Below are positions 36,174-45,973 of a DNA stretch of 64,000 nt, piece by piece. The notes below the pieces were generated by a model, which saw only the letters and a program-made list of their open reading frames with translations, searched no databases and was not told the DNA's origin. This DNA is from Bacillus dicomae (GTDB lineage: Bacteria; Bacillota; Bacilli; Bacillales; Bacillaceae_G). Position 1 is the stretch's first letter; every line of letters begins with the position of its first letter. Location of the stretch: the NCBI RefSeq assembly GCF_006494425.1, contig NZ_VHIV01000009.1, positions 62,001 to 126,000 on the forward strand, in the 5' to 3' direction. Position numbers and translations under genes: made by a program.

Positions 36174-37346
36174 TTATAGTAATTCAAACACTCCCGCTGC
36201 TCCCATTCCGCCGCCGATACACATTGTTACGATACCGAATTGTTCGTTGCGGCGTTTCATTTCGTGAATAAGAGATAGTGTTAGTTTTGCTCCTGTACAG
36301 CCAAGTGGATGTCCAAGTGCGATTGCACCACCGTTTACGTTTACTTTTTCTTCATCTAATCCAAGTTCACGAATAACTTGAATGGATTGAGAAGCGAATG
36401 CTTCATTTAGTTCGAATAGACCGATATCTGATAGCTCTAAACCAGCTAATTTTAATGCCTTTGGAATTGCAGCGATCGGGCCGATTCCCATTACTTCTGG
36501 TGGTACACCAGCTACTGCGAATGAACGGAATTTAGCAAGTGGCTTCATACCATCACTCACTGCTTTTTCACGATCCATTAATAGTACAGATGCTGCACCG
36601 TCACTCATTTGTGAAGAGTTACCAGCTGTTACAGAACCGCGAACGTTAAATGCTGGACGTAATTTACCTAAAATGTCTAGCGTCGTTTCTGCTCTTACAC
36701 CTTCGTCTTGTGCAAAAATGATTGTTTCTTCTTGCAGTTTGTTGTTTGATCCAATAGTACGTAACGTTACATCTACAGGTACTGTTTCATCAGCAAAGTT
36801 CCCTGCAGCTAATGCTTTTGCAGCACGTTGATGACTTCTTACTGCAAATGCATCTTGCTCTTCACGAGAAATTCCATATTTCACAGCAACTTGCTCTGCT
36901 GTATGTCCCATACCCATATAATATTCTGGAGCCGCTTCTACAAGGCGACTATTTGGACGAACGACGTGTCCCATCATCGGAACTAAACTCATTGATTCCG
37001 CTCCGCCTGATAATACAGCTTCAGAGTGTCCAAGCATAATACGCTCTGCTCCGTAAGCGATACTTTGTAAACCTGAAGAACAGTAACGGTTAATTGTAAT
37101 AGCTGGAACATCGTAAGAAAGTCCTGCTAATCCGCCGATATTACGAGCCATATTTAAACCTTGCTCTGCTTCTGGCATCGCACAACCGAAAATTAAATCG
37201 TCGATTGGCCCTTCATAATTCGCACGCTTTAACGTTTCTTTTACTACTAACGCCCCTAGATCGTCAGGACGAACTGTTTTTAATGAACCCCTCTTTGCTT
37301 TTCCAATTGGTGTTCTTGCTCCCGCAACAATGACAGCTTCTCTCAT
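36174..37346 (-). CDS. fadA: Acetyl-CoA acyltransferase (3-ketoacyl-CoA thiolase) FadA
   Basis: A 390-residue thiolase that cleaves 3-ketoacyl-CoA to acetyl-CoA and a shortened acyl-CoA. Catalytic residues are C89 ([10 protein letters not shown]), the histidine in [10 protein letters not shown] and the cysteine in [10 protein letters not shown] near the C-terminus. It follows fadN by 21 bases, and fadE follows after a 143-bp gap. Confidence 0.95.
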   Translation of the reverse strand: MREAVIVAGARTPIGKAKRGSLKTVRPDDLGALVVKETLKRANYEGPIDDLIFGCAMPEAEQGLNMARNIGGLAGLSYDVPAITINRYCSSGLQSIAYGAERIMLGHSEAVLSGGAESMSLVPMMGHVVRPNSRLVEAAPEYYMGMGHTAEQVAVKYGISREEQDAFAVRSHQRAAKALAAGNFADETVPVDVTLRTIGSNNKLQEETIIFAQDEGVRAETTLDILGKLRPAFNVRGSVTAGNSSQMSDGAASVLLMDREKAVSDGMKPLAKFRSFAVAGVPPEVMGIGPIAAIPKALKLAGLELSDIGLFELNEAFASQSIQVIRELGLDEEKVNVNGGAIALGHPLGCTGAKLTLSLIHEMKRRNEQFGIVTMCIGGGMGAAGVFELL

Positions 37347-37367
37347 GAACGATATCTCCCCTCGTTA

Positions 37368-39749
37368 TTAGTTACGTAATGGCTTTCCTTTTACAAGCAT
37401 GTGCTGCATTCTTGCTTGTGATTTCATCTCACTTACTAAGCTAATAAATGCTTCACGTTCTACATCTAATAAATACTGCTCATCAACTTCTGTTCCGTAC
37501 GGCACCTTTCCGCCCGCGATGACATATGCAAGTTTCTTCGCAATATGAAGGTCATACTCTGAAATGTAACCAGATAAATGCATTGCTTCTGCACCAAGTG
37601 CAAGAGTTGCATATCCTGTTTCACCAACAACCGGTATCTTTTTACGGATTGGCGCTTTATAACCAGCTTCATATAAAGCAAGTGCTTTCTGTTTCGCATC
37701 GTATAGTAAGTGATCACCATTCACACTAATACCGTCTTTATCACCTAAGAAGTTATGAGAAACTGCTTCTTGTCCTGAAGTTGAAACTTTCGCCATTGCG
37801 ACTGTTTCGAACACTTTATTTGCAACTTTTTGCAGGTCAAACTCTACACCGTTTGCCATTTTATTTAAGTGTTTAATGTATAGCTCTTTATTACCGCCTC
37901 CGCCAGGGATTAAACCAACACCCACTTCTACTAAGCCCATATACGTTTCACTAGAAGCTTGAATGCTAGCAGCTGGTAAACATACTTCTGTACCTCCGCC
38001 AAGCGTCATACCGTATGGTGCTGCTACAACTGGCTTAGAAGAGTACTTAATTTTCGTCATTGCATCTTGGAAGTTTTTCACAACCCACTCAATTTCAAAG
38101 TAGTTGTCATCTTGTGCTTCCATTAAAATCATTGCTAAGTTCGCACCAACGCAGAAGTTCTTCGATTGGTTACCGATAACAAGACCTTTATAATTCTTTT
38201 CTACTTCATCAACAGCGTAGTTAATCATTTGCGTAATATCCATACCGATTGCATTGCTCTTCGAATGGAATTCTAGACAAAGGATGCCGTCGCCTAAATC
38301 GATTAAGCTCGCTCCGCTATTTTTCTTTAATACACCATTTTTCGCTTTTAATTGCTTAAGAGAAATCGCCTTTTTATTACGTTCGATTAGCTTATATTCG
38401 CCATTATCGTAATAGTAGCTATCTCCGTTATCATGTTTATAGAAAGTAGTGAAACCTTTCTCTAACATTTCTTTCACCCAAGCCGGAACAACTGCGCCGT
38501 TTTCTTCCATCTTTTGAACGGATTTTTCAACGCCAATTGCATCCCAAACTTCAAATGGTCCTTGCTCCCAGCCGAAGCCCCACTTCATCGCTTGGTCAAT
38601 TGCAACAATATCGTCAGCAATTTCTTTATGAAGTTTTGCAGAGTATAAAAGAGTTGGTGTAATGATGTTCCATAATAACTCTCCTGCACGGTCTTTCGCG
38701 TATACAAGCGCTTTCAATTTATTCGCTAATCCTTTTTCTTGTTTACTTAACTCTACGGATGCAGCTTTTAATTTTTTACGCGCTTCGTACTCCATCGTTT
38801 CAGGGTTTAATTCTAAAATTTCTTTTCCTTGTTTTAAGAAGAAGCCTTGACCTGTCTTACTTCCAAGCCATTTTTTATCAAGCATGTCATGCATGAAAGC
38901 TGGTACTTTAAATACATCACGCTCTTCTTCTTGTACGTTTTCATATACGTTATTTGCAACGTGTACGAATGTATCTAAACCGACAACATCTAATGTACGG
39001 AACGTTGCGCTCTTCGGACGACCAATAAGCGGGCCTGTTACTGAATCAACTTCCCCAATGCTATAACCGCGTTTTACCATCTCTTGAAGAGTTACTAATA
39101 AACCGTACGTACCGATGCGGTTTCCAATAAAGTTTGGTGTATCTTTTGCGATAACAACGCCTTTTCCAAGAACGTCTTCGCCAAATAGTTTCATGAAGCT
39201 TAATACTTGTGGATCAGTTTCTTTCGTCGGTATTACCTCTAGAAGTTTTAAATATCGTGGTGGGTTAAAAAAGTGTGTGCCTAAGAAGTGTTTCTGGAAG
39301 TCGTCTGAACGACCTTCTGCCATTTTTTCAACTGAAATGCCTGACGTATTCGAGCTTACGATAGAACCCGGTTTACGAACAGCATCTACTTTTTCAAATA
39401 GTTTCTTTTTAATATCTAAGTTTTCAACTACTACTTCAATAATCCAATCTACATCAGCTAGACGCTCAAGGTCATCTTCTAAGTTACCTGCTTCAATCAG
39501 TGCTAGATTTCCTTTCACTGTCAGAGGAGCTGGTTTTTGCTTTAATAGTTTTTGCAGTGCCGTATTACTAAAACGATTTCTCACACTTTTATGTTCTAAT
39601 GTAAGTCCCTTCGCTTCTTCTTCTTTCGTAAGCGCAGGTGGTACAATATCAAGCAATAATGTCGGAATACCAATATTAGCTAAGTGTGCCGCAATTCCTG
39701 AACCCATTACGCCTGACCCTAGAACAGCAGCCTTTTTAATTTGGAACAT
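37368..39749 (-). CDS. fadN: 3-hydroxyacyl-CoA dehydrogenase/enoyl-CoA hydratase FadN
   Basis: A 793-residue bifunctional beta-oxidation enzyme. The N-terminal NAD-binding motif is GSGVMGSGIAAHLANIG (about 11-27). The 3-hydroxyacyl-CoA dehydrogenase domains cover about 1-420, with HFFNPP and GFFLKQGKE. The C-terminal half is an enoyl-CoA hydratase (crotonase) domain (VGANLAMIL, GMTLGGGTEVCLPA, GLIPGGGGNKEL). GGGGGAGA precedes ATG 39749. It is the first gene of the fad operon, under a FadR-type operator at 39769-39786. Confidence 0.95.
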   Translation of the reverse strand: MFQIKKAAVLGSGVMGSGIAAHLANIGIPTLLLDIVPPALTKEEEAKGLTLEHKSVRNRFSNTALQKLLKQKPAPLTVKGNLALIEAGNLEDDLERLADVDWIIEVVVENLDIKKKLFEKVDAVRKPGSIVSSNTSGISVEKMAEGRSDDFQKHFLGTHFFNPPRYLKLLEVIPTKETDPQVLSFMKLFGEDVLGKGVVIAKDTPNFIGNRIGTYGLLVTLQEMVKRGYSIGEVDSVTGPLIGRPKSATFRTLDVVGLDTFVHVANNVYENVQEEERDVFKVPAFMHDMLDKKWLGSKTGQGFFLKQGKEILELNPETMEYEARKKLKAASVELSKQEKGLANKLKALVYAKDRAGELLWNIITPTLLYSAKLHKEIADDIVAIDQAMKWGFGWEQGPFEVWDAIGVEKSVQKMEENGAVVPAWVKEMLEKGFTTFYKHDNGDSYYYDNGEYKLIERNKKAISLKQLKAKNGVLKKNSGASLIDLGDGILCLEFHSKSNAIGMDITQMINYAVDEVEKNYKGLVIGNQSKNFCVGANLAMILMEAQDDNYFEIEWVVKNFQDAMTKIKYSSKPVVAAPYGMTLGGGTEVCLPAASIQASSETYMGLVEVGVGLIPGGGGNKELYIKHLNKMANGVEFDLQKVANKVFETVAMAKVSTSGQEAVSHNFLGDKDGISVNGDHLLYDAKQKALALYEAGYKAPIRKKIPVVGETGYATLALGAEAMHLSGYISEYDLHIAKKLAYVIAGGKVPYGTEVDEQYLLDVEREAFISLVSEMKSQARMQHMLVKGKPLRN

Positions 39750-39768
39750 CCAATTCTCCCCCTATTCT

Positions 39769-39786
39769 TGAATGAATGCTCATTCA
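39769..39786. promoter_or_regulatory. FadR-type operator of the fad operon
   Basis: TGAATGAATGCTCATTCA is an 18-bp palindrome matching the B. subtilis FadR (YsiA) box TGAATGAnTAnTCATTCA at nearly all positions. It lies 20 bases before the fadN start. FadR leaves the DNA when long-chain acyl-CoA is present. Confidence 0.88.
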
Positions 39787-39986
39787 ATTTTTCGACATAA
39801 GTCGCAATCAATGAGTGAGCCTCTACTAATAAATATATGATACAGTTTGAATTTTCGCAATATATTTATTGATAAAATTTTCTGAAATAAATATATTTCT
39901 TTCATTTGGCTATGCTATACATGTGTATTTTCTTCATTCAAATGCACTTTTCCTTTTTATAATCTGACGAAACTGGAGGAATATAT

Positions 39987-40133
39987 ATGGCAAAACTTAA
40001 GAAGAACCCTTCACAAGCTGGAATTAGTGCAGCAAGTGTAACTGGAAACGCTGGTCCAACTGATCGAGGCGTGGAAAAAGGACGTCAAGGTAATAATCAA
40101 CAATATAAGAAGCATAATATGGGCGAAAAATAA
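39987..40133 (+). CDS. yuzL: YuzL-like small protein
   Basis: A 48-residue basic, glycine- and asparagine-rich protein: MAKLKKNPSQAGISAASVTG, then NAGPTDRGVEKGRQ and NNQQYKKHNMGEK. It matches the YuzL family of Bacillus, found near yusL/fadN in B. subtilis. GGAGGA lies six to seven bases before ATG 39987. Composition resembles minor spore proteins, but the role is unknown. It is too short for many gene finders. Confidence 0.85.
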   Translation: MAKLKKNPSQAGISAASVTGNAGPTDRGVEKGRQGNNQQYKKHNMGEK

Positions 40134-40227
40134 CGCTATATTTTTGGGCAGAGAACGTGGCATAATGGGTAATGGCTGCTTTTTCTGCCCAATTTATTTG
40201 TACATATGTAAAACAAAAGAGGGAACG

Positions 40228-41070
40228 ATGATGAAACGAACAATAGTTATGATTGTAATGATTGCTACACTATTTACAGGGATGATTTTCTTCTCTTATG
40301 CACAAAGACAACAAGCTGTAAGAGCTGATCAACCTAGCATCACTGGGCAATACGGAATTACAATCGATGCAAACACAGGTGAGATTTTGTATGGGAAACG
40401 TGAAGACGAACGTTCTTATCCGGCTAGTATAGCCAAAATGATGACAACCCTTCTCTTACTAGAGAATGTAAAAGAGGATGAGGAAATTACCGTTACAGAG
40501 AACGCAATTAAAACAGAAAGTCAAAGTAAGAAAATTAAACTTCGTGCTGGGGAAAAGTTAAAACGAGATGAGGCATTAAAACTTATGCTTATCATTAGTG
40601 CAGATCCAATAGCTGAATCCATCGCAGAACATATCGCAGGATCAAAAAATGAATTTGTAAAAATGATGAATGCTAGAGCGAAGGAACTTGGTACAAAGCA
40701 TGCGACTTTCAAAAATGCAAGTGGTGCTGATGCATTAGGAAACAAAGTATCACCATATGACATTGCTATGATTACGAAAGAAGCATTAAAGTACCCAGTT
40801 GTTTTAGAATATATGAATTCAACGCGTACAACTCTACATACTTCAGAACGCTCTCCACAGATCGCAAACTATGGACGAGAAGAACTATATGACGATCCAT
40901 ATGCAATTGGAAGTAAAAGCGGTCTATCAGCACTCGGAAAATATACAGTCGTAACAGTGGATGAGAAAGACGGTAAACGCGTCATTAATGTTGTATTATC
41001 TTCTACTCGCAAGCAACTATATCCTGATACGAAGAAAATGGCACATTACGCATTTCAGCAATTAAAATAA
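40228..41070 (+). CDS. D-alanyl-D-alanine carboxypeptidase family protein (S11)
   Basis: A 280-residue penicillin-binding-protein-5-type enzyme with an N-terminal signal or anchor helix (MMKRTIVMIVMIATLFTGMIFFSYA). The nucleophile motif is S67-I-A-K70 and the third motif is K230-S-G232. The second motif, usually SxN, reads S124-A-D126, an asparagine-to-aspartate change. It would trim terminal D-alanine from peptidoglycan stem peptides, if active. ATG 40228 follows AGAGGGAA. It is probably outside the membrane, possibly without the C-terminal anchor helix seen in DacA. Confidence 0.87.
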   Translation: MMKRTIVMIVMIATLFTGMIFFSYAQRQQAVRADQPSITGQYGITIDANTGEILYGKREDERSYPASIAKMMTTLLLLENVKEDEEITVTENAIKTESQSKKIKLRAGEKLKRDEALKLMLIISADPIAESIAEHIAGSKNEFVKMMNARAKELGTKHATFKNASGADALGNKVSPYDIAMITKEALKYPVVLEYMNSTRTTLHTSERSPQIANYGREELYDDPYAIGSKSGLSALGKYTVVTVDEKDGKRVINVVLSSTRKQLYPDTKKMAHYAFQQLK

Positions 41071-41105
41071 CCAAGGAGTATTTTCTCCTTGGTTATTTTT
41101 TAACC
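41069..41105. terminator. Bidirectional terminator
   Basis: AATAACCAAGGAG/CTCCTTGGTTATT stem between the converging carboxypeptidase and proline dehydrogenase genes, followed by TTTTTTA. Confidence 0.9.
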
Positions 41106-42010
41106 ATACCTTTTAATACGAACGCAACGTTTGCTGGACGCTCTGCTAGACGACGCATGAAGTAGCCATACCAGTCGTTTCCATAAGGTACGTAAACACG
41201 CATTTTGTAACCTTCTTTTACTAGCTCAAGTTGACGCTCATTACGAATACCATATAACATCTGGAATTCAAATTGGTCTCTTGGAATGTTGTGTTCTTCA
41301 GCAAGTTTTTTCGTATATTCAATAATCGCTTCGTCATGTGAAGCAATTGCAGTATAATTTCCATTTAATAAGTGCATTTTAATAATCTTTTTATAATTGT
41401 CATCTACATCTTTCTTGTCCGGGAACGCTACTTCTTCAGGTTCTTTATAAGCCCCTTTTACAAGACGTAAATTAGGATTATAAGCATTTAAATCCTCAAT
41501 ATCTTTTTCTGTACGATATAGATAAGCTTGAATAACAGTACCGATATTATCGTACTCAGACTTTAACTGTTTAAAGATATCAATTGTCTTTCCGCAGCGT
41601 GTATAATCTTCCATATCAATTGTAACGAACACACCATTTTCTTTTGCAGCTTCTAGAATGCGGCGCATATTGTTCATTACGATTTCATCAGAGATATCTA
41701 ATCCCATAGAAGTCATCTTTAAAGAAAGTTGCGAATCAAGACCTTCTCTTCCAATTGCACGGATTGCTTCAATCGATTGGTTAGCCATTTCATTTGCTTC
41801 TGCTTCATTATCAACGAATTCCCCTAAATAATCGATTGTTACGCAAAGTCCTTGCTTGTTCAATTGTTTAATAGCTGCTGTCGCTAATTCAATTGTCTCC
41901 CCTGCGACAAAGCGACCTGCACCAAAGCGTAAACCGTACTTTTTAGCCAGTTTTGTTAGCGCTTTATTTTTAGATAAGAAAAGAAACGAATTTCGCATTA
42001 ATTGTTCCAT
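41093..42010 (-). CDS. fadM: Proline dehydrogenase
   Basis: A 305-residue FAD-dependent proline dehydrogenase with a TIM-barrel core. It oxidises proline to 1-pyrroline-5-carboxylate. Characteristic parts are CVTIDYLGEFV, VFVTIDMEDYTRC, LRLVKGAYKEP and the C-terminal RRLAERPANV that binds proline. The B. subtilis orthologue beside the fad genes is YusM (FadM/PutB). ATG 42010 follows AGGGGTGA; the frame is open further upstream without conservation. The symbol is given from synteny. Confidence 0.93.
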   Translation of the reverse strand: MEQLMRNSFLFLSKNKALTKLAKKYGLRFGAGRFVAGETIELATAAIKQLNKQGLCVTIDYLGEFVDNEAEANEMANQSIEAIRAIGREGLDSQLSLKMTSMGLDISDEIVMNNMRRILEAAKENGVFVTIDMEDYTRCGKTIDIFKQLKSEYDNIGTVIQAYLYRTEKDIEDLNAYNPNLRLVKGAYKEPEEVAFPDKKDVDDNYKKIIKMHLLNGNYTAIASHDEAIIEYTKKLAEEHNIPRDQFEFQMLYGIRNERQLELVKEGYKMRVYVPYGNDWYGYFMRRLAERPANVAFVLKGMVKK

Positions 42011-42320
42011 GTAATTCACCCCTATGACTTGATTTATCTGTTTTTTACCCCTCTTCAAAATTATATCATTGTTTAAAATTATTGGATACAAATAATTATT
42101 TAGATAATTTATAAAATACTATAAAAACATTTAAAACCCTATATTCTCGCTTATAAATATGCCTAAAATATTTTTCGACATTTAGAAAAATGGAGTTTAC
42201 TAGGCACAAAATAGGCATGTCGAAAATATTCGACATGCCTATAAAATCCTTTATATTCCATGTAAATTATATGAGGATATTAATACAGAAAACTTGAGAT
42301 TATATTTACCCCAAGTTTTT
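42011..42320. other. Intergenic region with a 14-bp-arm palindrome and yusU terminator
   Basis: No gene seen. ATAGGCATGTCGAA (42211-42224) and TTCGACATGCCTAT (42229-42242) form a perfect 14-bp stem with a 4-base loop; a partial copy of the motif (TTTTTCGACAT) is near 42172. A second hairpin AAACTTG/CAAGTTT with a T run (about 42289-42321) ends yusU transcripts. Confidence 0.65.
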
Positions 42321-42566
42321 TTATTGCTCATTTCTCTTCTCTTCATTCAGCCTTTTAATATCCGTAATTAACTGCACCATCTCTTCTTTCGCATCAGGAT
42401 AAGTCTCATTCCAGTGCTTCACTAAAGCTGGCATCGTCTTAGCTATGTAAGAATACAGCGCCCATTTCTGCACCTGTTCTTTTCTCTCTTCATTGCTCTC
42501 TCCAAGTAATAGTTCCGTGTATTTCTCTAACAACCCGTCAAATTGTTCATTAAACTTTTCACTCAT
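42321..42566 (-). CDS. yusU: YusU-like DUF2573 protein
   Basis: An 81-residue helical protein (MSEKFNEQFDGLLEKYTELLLGESNEERKEQVQKWALYSYIAKTMPALVKHWNETYPDAKEEMVQLI...) of the DUF2573/YusU family, with unknown function. AGGAGGTAG precedes the ATG. It is flanked by terminators on both sides, so it is a single-gene transcript. Confidence 0.82.
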   Translation of the reverse strand: MSEKFNEQFDGLLEKYTELLLGESNEERKEQVQKWALYSYIAKTMPALVKHWNETYPDAKEEMVQLITDIKRLNEEKRNEQ

Positions 42567-42585
42567 CTTATCTACCTCCTATATG

Positions 42586-42615
42586 AAAAAAGCAGCGAAA
42601 ATCGCTGCTTTTCTT
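42586..42615 (-). terminator. Terminator of the thiamine-binding-like gene
   Basis: AAAAGCAGCGA/TCGCTGCTTTT stem (about 42588-42612), followed on the minus strand by TTTTCATA. Confidence 0.88.
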
Positions 42616-42917
42616 TATAATTTTGATCGAACAGAGTTTAATTTTTTCTCCATTGTGCTTACTTTATCACGACGATCATCGATACGAATTGTTGTTGCAA
42701 CGCGCTGTGCACCTTTCGTATATGGAACTTCATGCATTTGTTGAATAACTTCTAGAATGACAGGAAGATCTCCTTCAATAACTGTATTCATTGGTGTTAA
42801 TTGATACTTCACGCGATCTGAGTTTTTCTCTAGCACCTTTTGTACTTCTGCTACATATTCACTAACACTTGGATTACCTGTTCCTACTGGAATAATCGAT
42901 ACGTCAACAATTGCCAT
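42615..42917 (-). CDS. MTH1187/YqgV-type thiamine-binding protein
   Basis: A 100-residue ferredoxin-like-fold protein (MAIVDVSIIPVGTGNPSVSEYVAEVQKVLEK ... YQLTPMNTVIEGDLPVILEVIQQMHE). This matches the UPF0045/MTH1187 family, members of which bind thiamine or its pyrimidine moiety. It is cytosolic with no partner transporter gene adjacent. GGAGGAAG precedes the ATG. Confidence 0.87.
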   Translation of the reverse strand: MAIVDVSIIPVGTGNPSVSEYVAEVQKVLEKNSDRVKYQLTPMNTVIEGDLPVILEVIQQMHEVPYTKGAQRVATTIRIDDRRDKVSTMEKKLNSVRSKL

Positions 42918-42996
42918 AGTAGTCTTCCTCCTATACTTGCTTCTTATATATATCCATTGTCTATTTTACCGAAATACGCATCATTTTACTAATTTG

Positions 42997-44997
42997 TTAT
43001 TCCTCTATTTTAAATTGCTCAACCAATCTTTCTAAGTCTCTCATATGCTCCGTCAAGCTTTCCATCGTATGGGCTACCTTTTCTAGATGGTTCACTTGTG
43101 ATTCAGTTGCAGCATTTACCTCTTCCGAAACCGCTGCGCTTTCTTGACTCGTACCGGCAATTGTATGCATTACCGCTGTAATTTCTCCTTGCTCGTGACC
43201 GATGTTATGTACCTCTTCTACAATTTGTTCCACTGAAGTACTAATCGTATTTACAACTGACATAATTGTACGGAATTCCGTTTCTGCCTCTGTCGTAACT
43301 GTATTTTGTATATCCGCGATATCTTTCAATTTACTTACAACTTCTACAACTCGCCTTACCTCTACTTGTACATCACCAATCATCGTCGCAATTTCTACTG
43401 TTGCTTCTTTTGATTGTTCCGCTAATTTTCGAACTTCTTCAGCAACAACAGCAAAACCTTTACCTTGTTCGCCTGCACGTGCCGCCTCGATTGAAGCATT
43501 TAAAGCAAGTAAATTCGTTTGATCCGAAATCCCCTTTATAAGCTCTACCACATTTTGAATCGAGCCAACTCTTTGTTCTAACTTTCCGGATGCTTCCTCT
43601 GTATGAACAACAATCGAAGATGATTGACCCCTTGTACGAACTAAATTACGCATCGTATTTAGCCCTTGCTTAGATGCCTCTTCCGCTTTGCCAGCCACCC
43701 CTTTTATTTCACCAACAGAGTTATTCATTTGTTCCACTGACTGCGCCATATTCTCGAGCTGTTCTGAAACTTCATCTACACTATTAGCAAGCGTAGAAGC
43801 TCCTCCGCTCACATCATCCATTGCCCCTGACACTTCTCTACTAGCAGCTACAGTTTCATTCGTTAAATAATGTAGATTATTCGTTGATTGCTGCACGGTT
43901 GATACACTATTTTTAATTTTACTTACCATTTCATTCATTTGCTCAACCATATGATTAAAATGGTTCGTCAGCTCTCCAACTTCATCCTTACTCGTCACCT
44001 TCATTTGCAACGTTAAATCACCTTCTGCTACTTTTTGAACGTGATTCGTTAATAGTTGCAGTGGTCTTGCTAATCTTCTTGAGAACAAGTATGAAGCTAC
44101 GATTCCAACGAATAAGCTAATACATGCCATTATAATGACTGTATTTCTCGTACTATTTAATAGCCCATCAATCGTTTCTTTCGGATAAACAATCCCAATT
44201 TTCCATTTCATCTTATCAAACAATTGACTATAGGCTACTACATCTTTCCCGCCTAATGTCGTCACCGCAAATTTTGTTTCATCTTTATTCAAACTTTTTA
44301 AAAGTGGTTCCTTTGAAACATCTTTTCCTACTTTCTCTGGGTATACAATGGCAATATTTTTATCATTTACGATAAACATTTCTCCGCCGTTATTATATTG
44401 AATATTGTGGAGTAGCTTTTGAATTGTTCCTAATGATACATCCATTGCTACTACCCCTAATACAGATCCATCTTGTCCGACAATTGCTTTTGACACTCCA
44501 ATGCTTAACTTACCTGTCGCAATTTCATATTGTGGTTGTCCCCAAATAATCGATTTTGTATCGGATTCTGATGCTTTATACCACTGACGACTTGTTGGAT
44601 CATACCCTTCAGGTACTTTTCCTCCGTCAGCAAGATTTGCACTCAACGTTTTTTTATCTTTTGTCCCAATGTATACATCTAAAATATCAGGATGGTTCTT
44701 TTTAAATCTTGAAAACTCTTTTAAAATAAAGCTCTCTTCTTCTGGAGTAACTCCATCTTGTAACATGTTTTGAATATCATCATGACTTCCATAATGCCCC
44801 ATATCTTCTTCAATTCGCTGCATAAATGCAGTTAACTGTTCTGTCACAAGATCCATCGTATTTTGAGAATACTGGTCTAAGGAGCGCACTTCCTTCTCTT
44901 TCTGTAATTGATACATAGCTGTACCTAATATTACGAACATCATAGAAATAAGTACCGAAAATACTACCGCAATTTTTAAACGTAAACTTCTTAACAT
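42997..44997 (-). CDS. Methyl-accepting chemotaxis protein with Cache sensor
   Basis: A 666-residue chemoreceptor. TM1 is at about residues 8-30, an extracellular double-Cache domain at 40-275 ([20 protein letters not shown]...[13 protein letters not shown]), TM2 near 280-300, a HAMP domain ([25 protein letters not shown]) and a long cytoplasmic coiled coil. The CheA/CheW-binding tip is [41 protein letters not shown]. The ligand is probably a small molecule such as an amino acid. ATG 44997 is chosen because the N-terminal basic/TM segment starts there; the frame is open to 45093. No other chemotaxis genes are nearby. Confidence 0.93.
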   Translation of the reverse strand: MLRSLRLKIAVVFSVLISMMFVILGTAMYQLQKEKEVRSLDQYSQNTMDLVTEQLTAFMQRIEEDMGHYGSHDDIQNMLQDGVTPEEESFILKEFSRFKKNHPDILDVYIGTKDKKTLSANLADGGKVPEGYDPTSRQWYKASESDTKSIIWGQPQYEIATGKLSIGVSKAIVGQDGSVLGVVAMDVSLGTIQKLLHNIQYNNGGEMFIVNDKNIAIVYPEKVGKDVSKEPLLKSLNKDETKFAVTTLGGKDVVAYSQLFDKMKWKIGIVYPKETIDGLLNSTRNTVIIMACISLFVGIVASYLFSRRLARPLQLLTNHVQKVAEGDLTLQMKVTSKDEVGELTNHFNHMVEQMNEMVSKIKNSVSTVQQSTNNLHYLTNETVAASREVSGAMDDVSGGASTLANSVDEVSEQLENMAQSVEQMNNSVGEIKGVAGKAEEASKQGLNTMRNLVRTRGQSSSIVVHTEEASGKLEQRVGSIQNVVELIKGISDQTNLLALNASIEAARAGEQGKGFAVVAEEVRKLAEQSKEATVEIATMIGDVQVEVRRVVEVVSKLKDIADIQNTVTTEAETEFRTIMSVVNTISTSVEQIVEEVHNIGHEQGEITAVMHTIAGTSQESAAVSEEVNAATESQVNHLEKVAHTMESLTEHMRDLERLVEQFKIEE

Positions 44998-45183
44998 CTT
45001 CCCCCAGGCATCCCCTTCTCGTTGTATTGTAATTATATTAATCACTATATTAAGTATAATGGATAAAATTAAAAAATTGAAACTAATTCTCACCTCAATC
45101 TGAGTAGAAAACCTACTACCACTTGTGCAAAAACAAATAGTTCATTATCCTTAAAATATAATCTCATTCGTTCGGAGGTAACT

Positions 45184-45942
45184 ATGTTACAAAAATTCGG
45201 TTTCTCACAATATGAAAGCCAAGCTTACGAAGTTGTCGTATCAAGCAACGAGCCATTAGATGCTACAACGATCGTGAAGCATTCTGGTGTTCCAAAAGCC
45301 AAAATATATGAAGTGCTTGCACGCCTAATCGATAAAGGAATGGTAATGGATTCTGTTTCAGAGAAGAAAAAGATGTATACAGCATTACCACTCAAGCTAG
45401 CAATTGAAAAATTAACGACAGAATTTCAATCCAATATTAAAGAATTAGAGACAACTATATCGAAAAAATCATTTACAGATGACCGTGTATGGAGCTTAAA
45501 AATGCAATCGTCTATTCGCGTTCAAAGTAAAGAACTCATCGAAAGTGCAAAAGAATCGATTCGTATTTCAGCTTGGAACGATACTCTTTTAGAATATCTT
45601 CCGTTATTAGAAGAAAAGGCAACACAAGGCGTCAAAACCGAGTCCCTTATAGTTGGAAAAGTAGAAACAGACTTGGAAAACATGCATTTTCTAATCCCAG
45701 CGGAAGAGCCTAACGCGCTAGAGCGATACTTACTGCTCATCGTTGACGACCGTGAAATTTTATTTGCTGGCGTAGAACAAGAGTCATGGCAAGCAATGAA
45801 AACAATGTCACAACCATTCGTGAAGTTCTTTACAGAATTTTTCTATCATGACGTTGCACTTGCAAAGATTACTCAGAAACACCATGACCTCTTTATGGAA
45901 GATGAGGAAATTAAGAGTTTGTTGATGAAGTTGAGATACTAA
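45184..45942 (+). CDS. TrmB-family transcriptional regulator
   Basis: A 252-residue regulator. Residues 5-70 form the TrmB winged helix (GFSQYESQAYEVVVSSNEPLDATTIVKHSGVPKAKIYEVLARLIDKGMV), residues 80-110 a coiled coil, and residues 115-250 an effector domain resembling that of TrmB or PLD-like sensors. CGGAGGT is seven bases before the ATG. The target is not evident, because the neighbours (chemoreceptor and adhesin) are on the other strand and each is separately terminated. Confidence 0.87.
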   Translation: MLQKFGFSQYESQAYEVVVSSNEPLDATTIVKHSGVPKAKIYEVLARLIDKGMVMDSVSEKKKMYTALPLKLAIEKLTTEFQSNIKELETTISKKSFTDDRVWSLKMQSSIRVQSKELIESAKESIRISAWNDTLLEYLPLLEEKATQGVKTESLIVGKVETDLENMHFLIPAEEPNALERYLLLIVDDREILFAGVEQESWQAMKTMSQPFVKFFTEFFYHDVALAKITQKHHDLFMEDEEIKSLLMKLRY

Positions 45943-45973
45943 AAAAACGCCTCTATTACAAGGCGTTTTTTTC
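45943..45973. terminator. Bidirectional terminator
   Basis: AAAAAACGCCT/AGGCGTTTTTT stem between the converging TrmB and adhesin genes. Confidence 0.9.

Noticed and set aside
39115-39771. A 218-codon open frame on the plus strand
   Set aside because: Antisense to fadN and serine/phenylalanine-rich as expected for a shadow frame.
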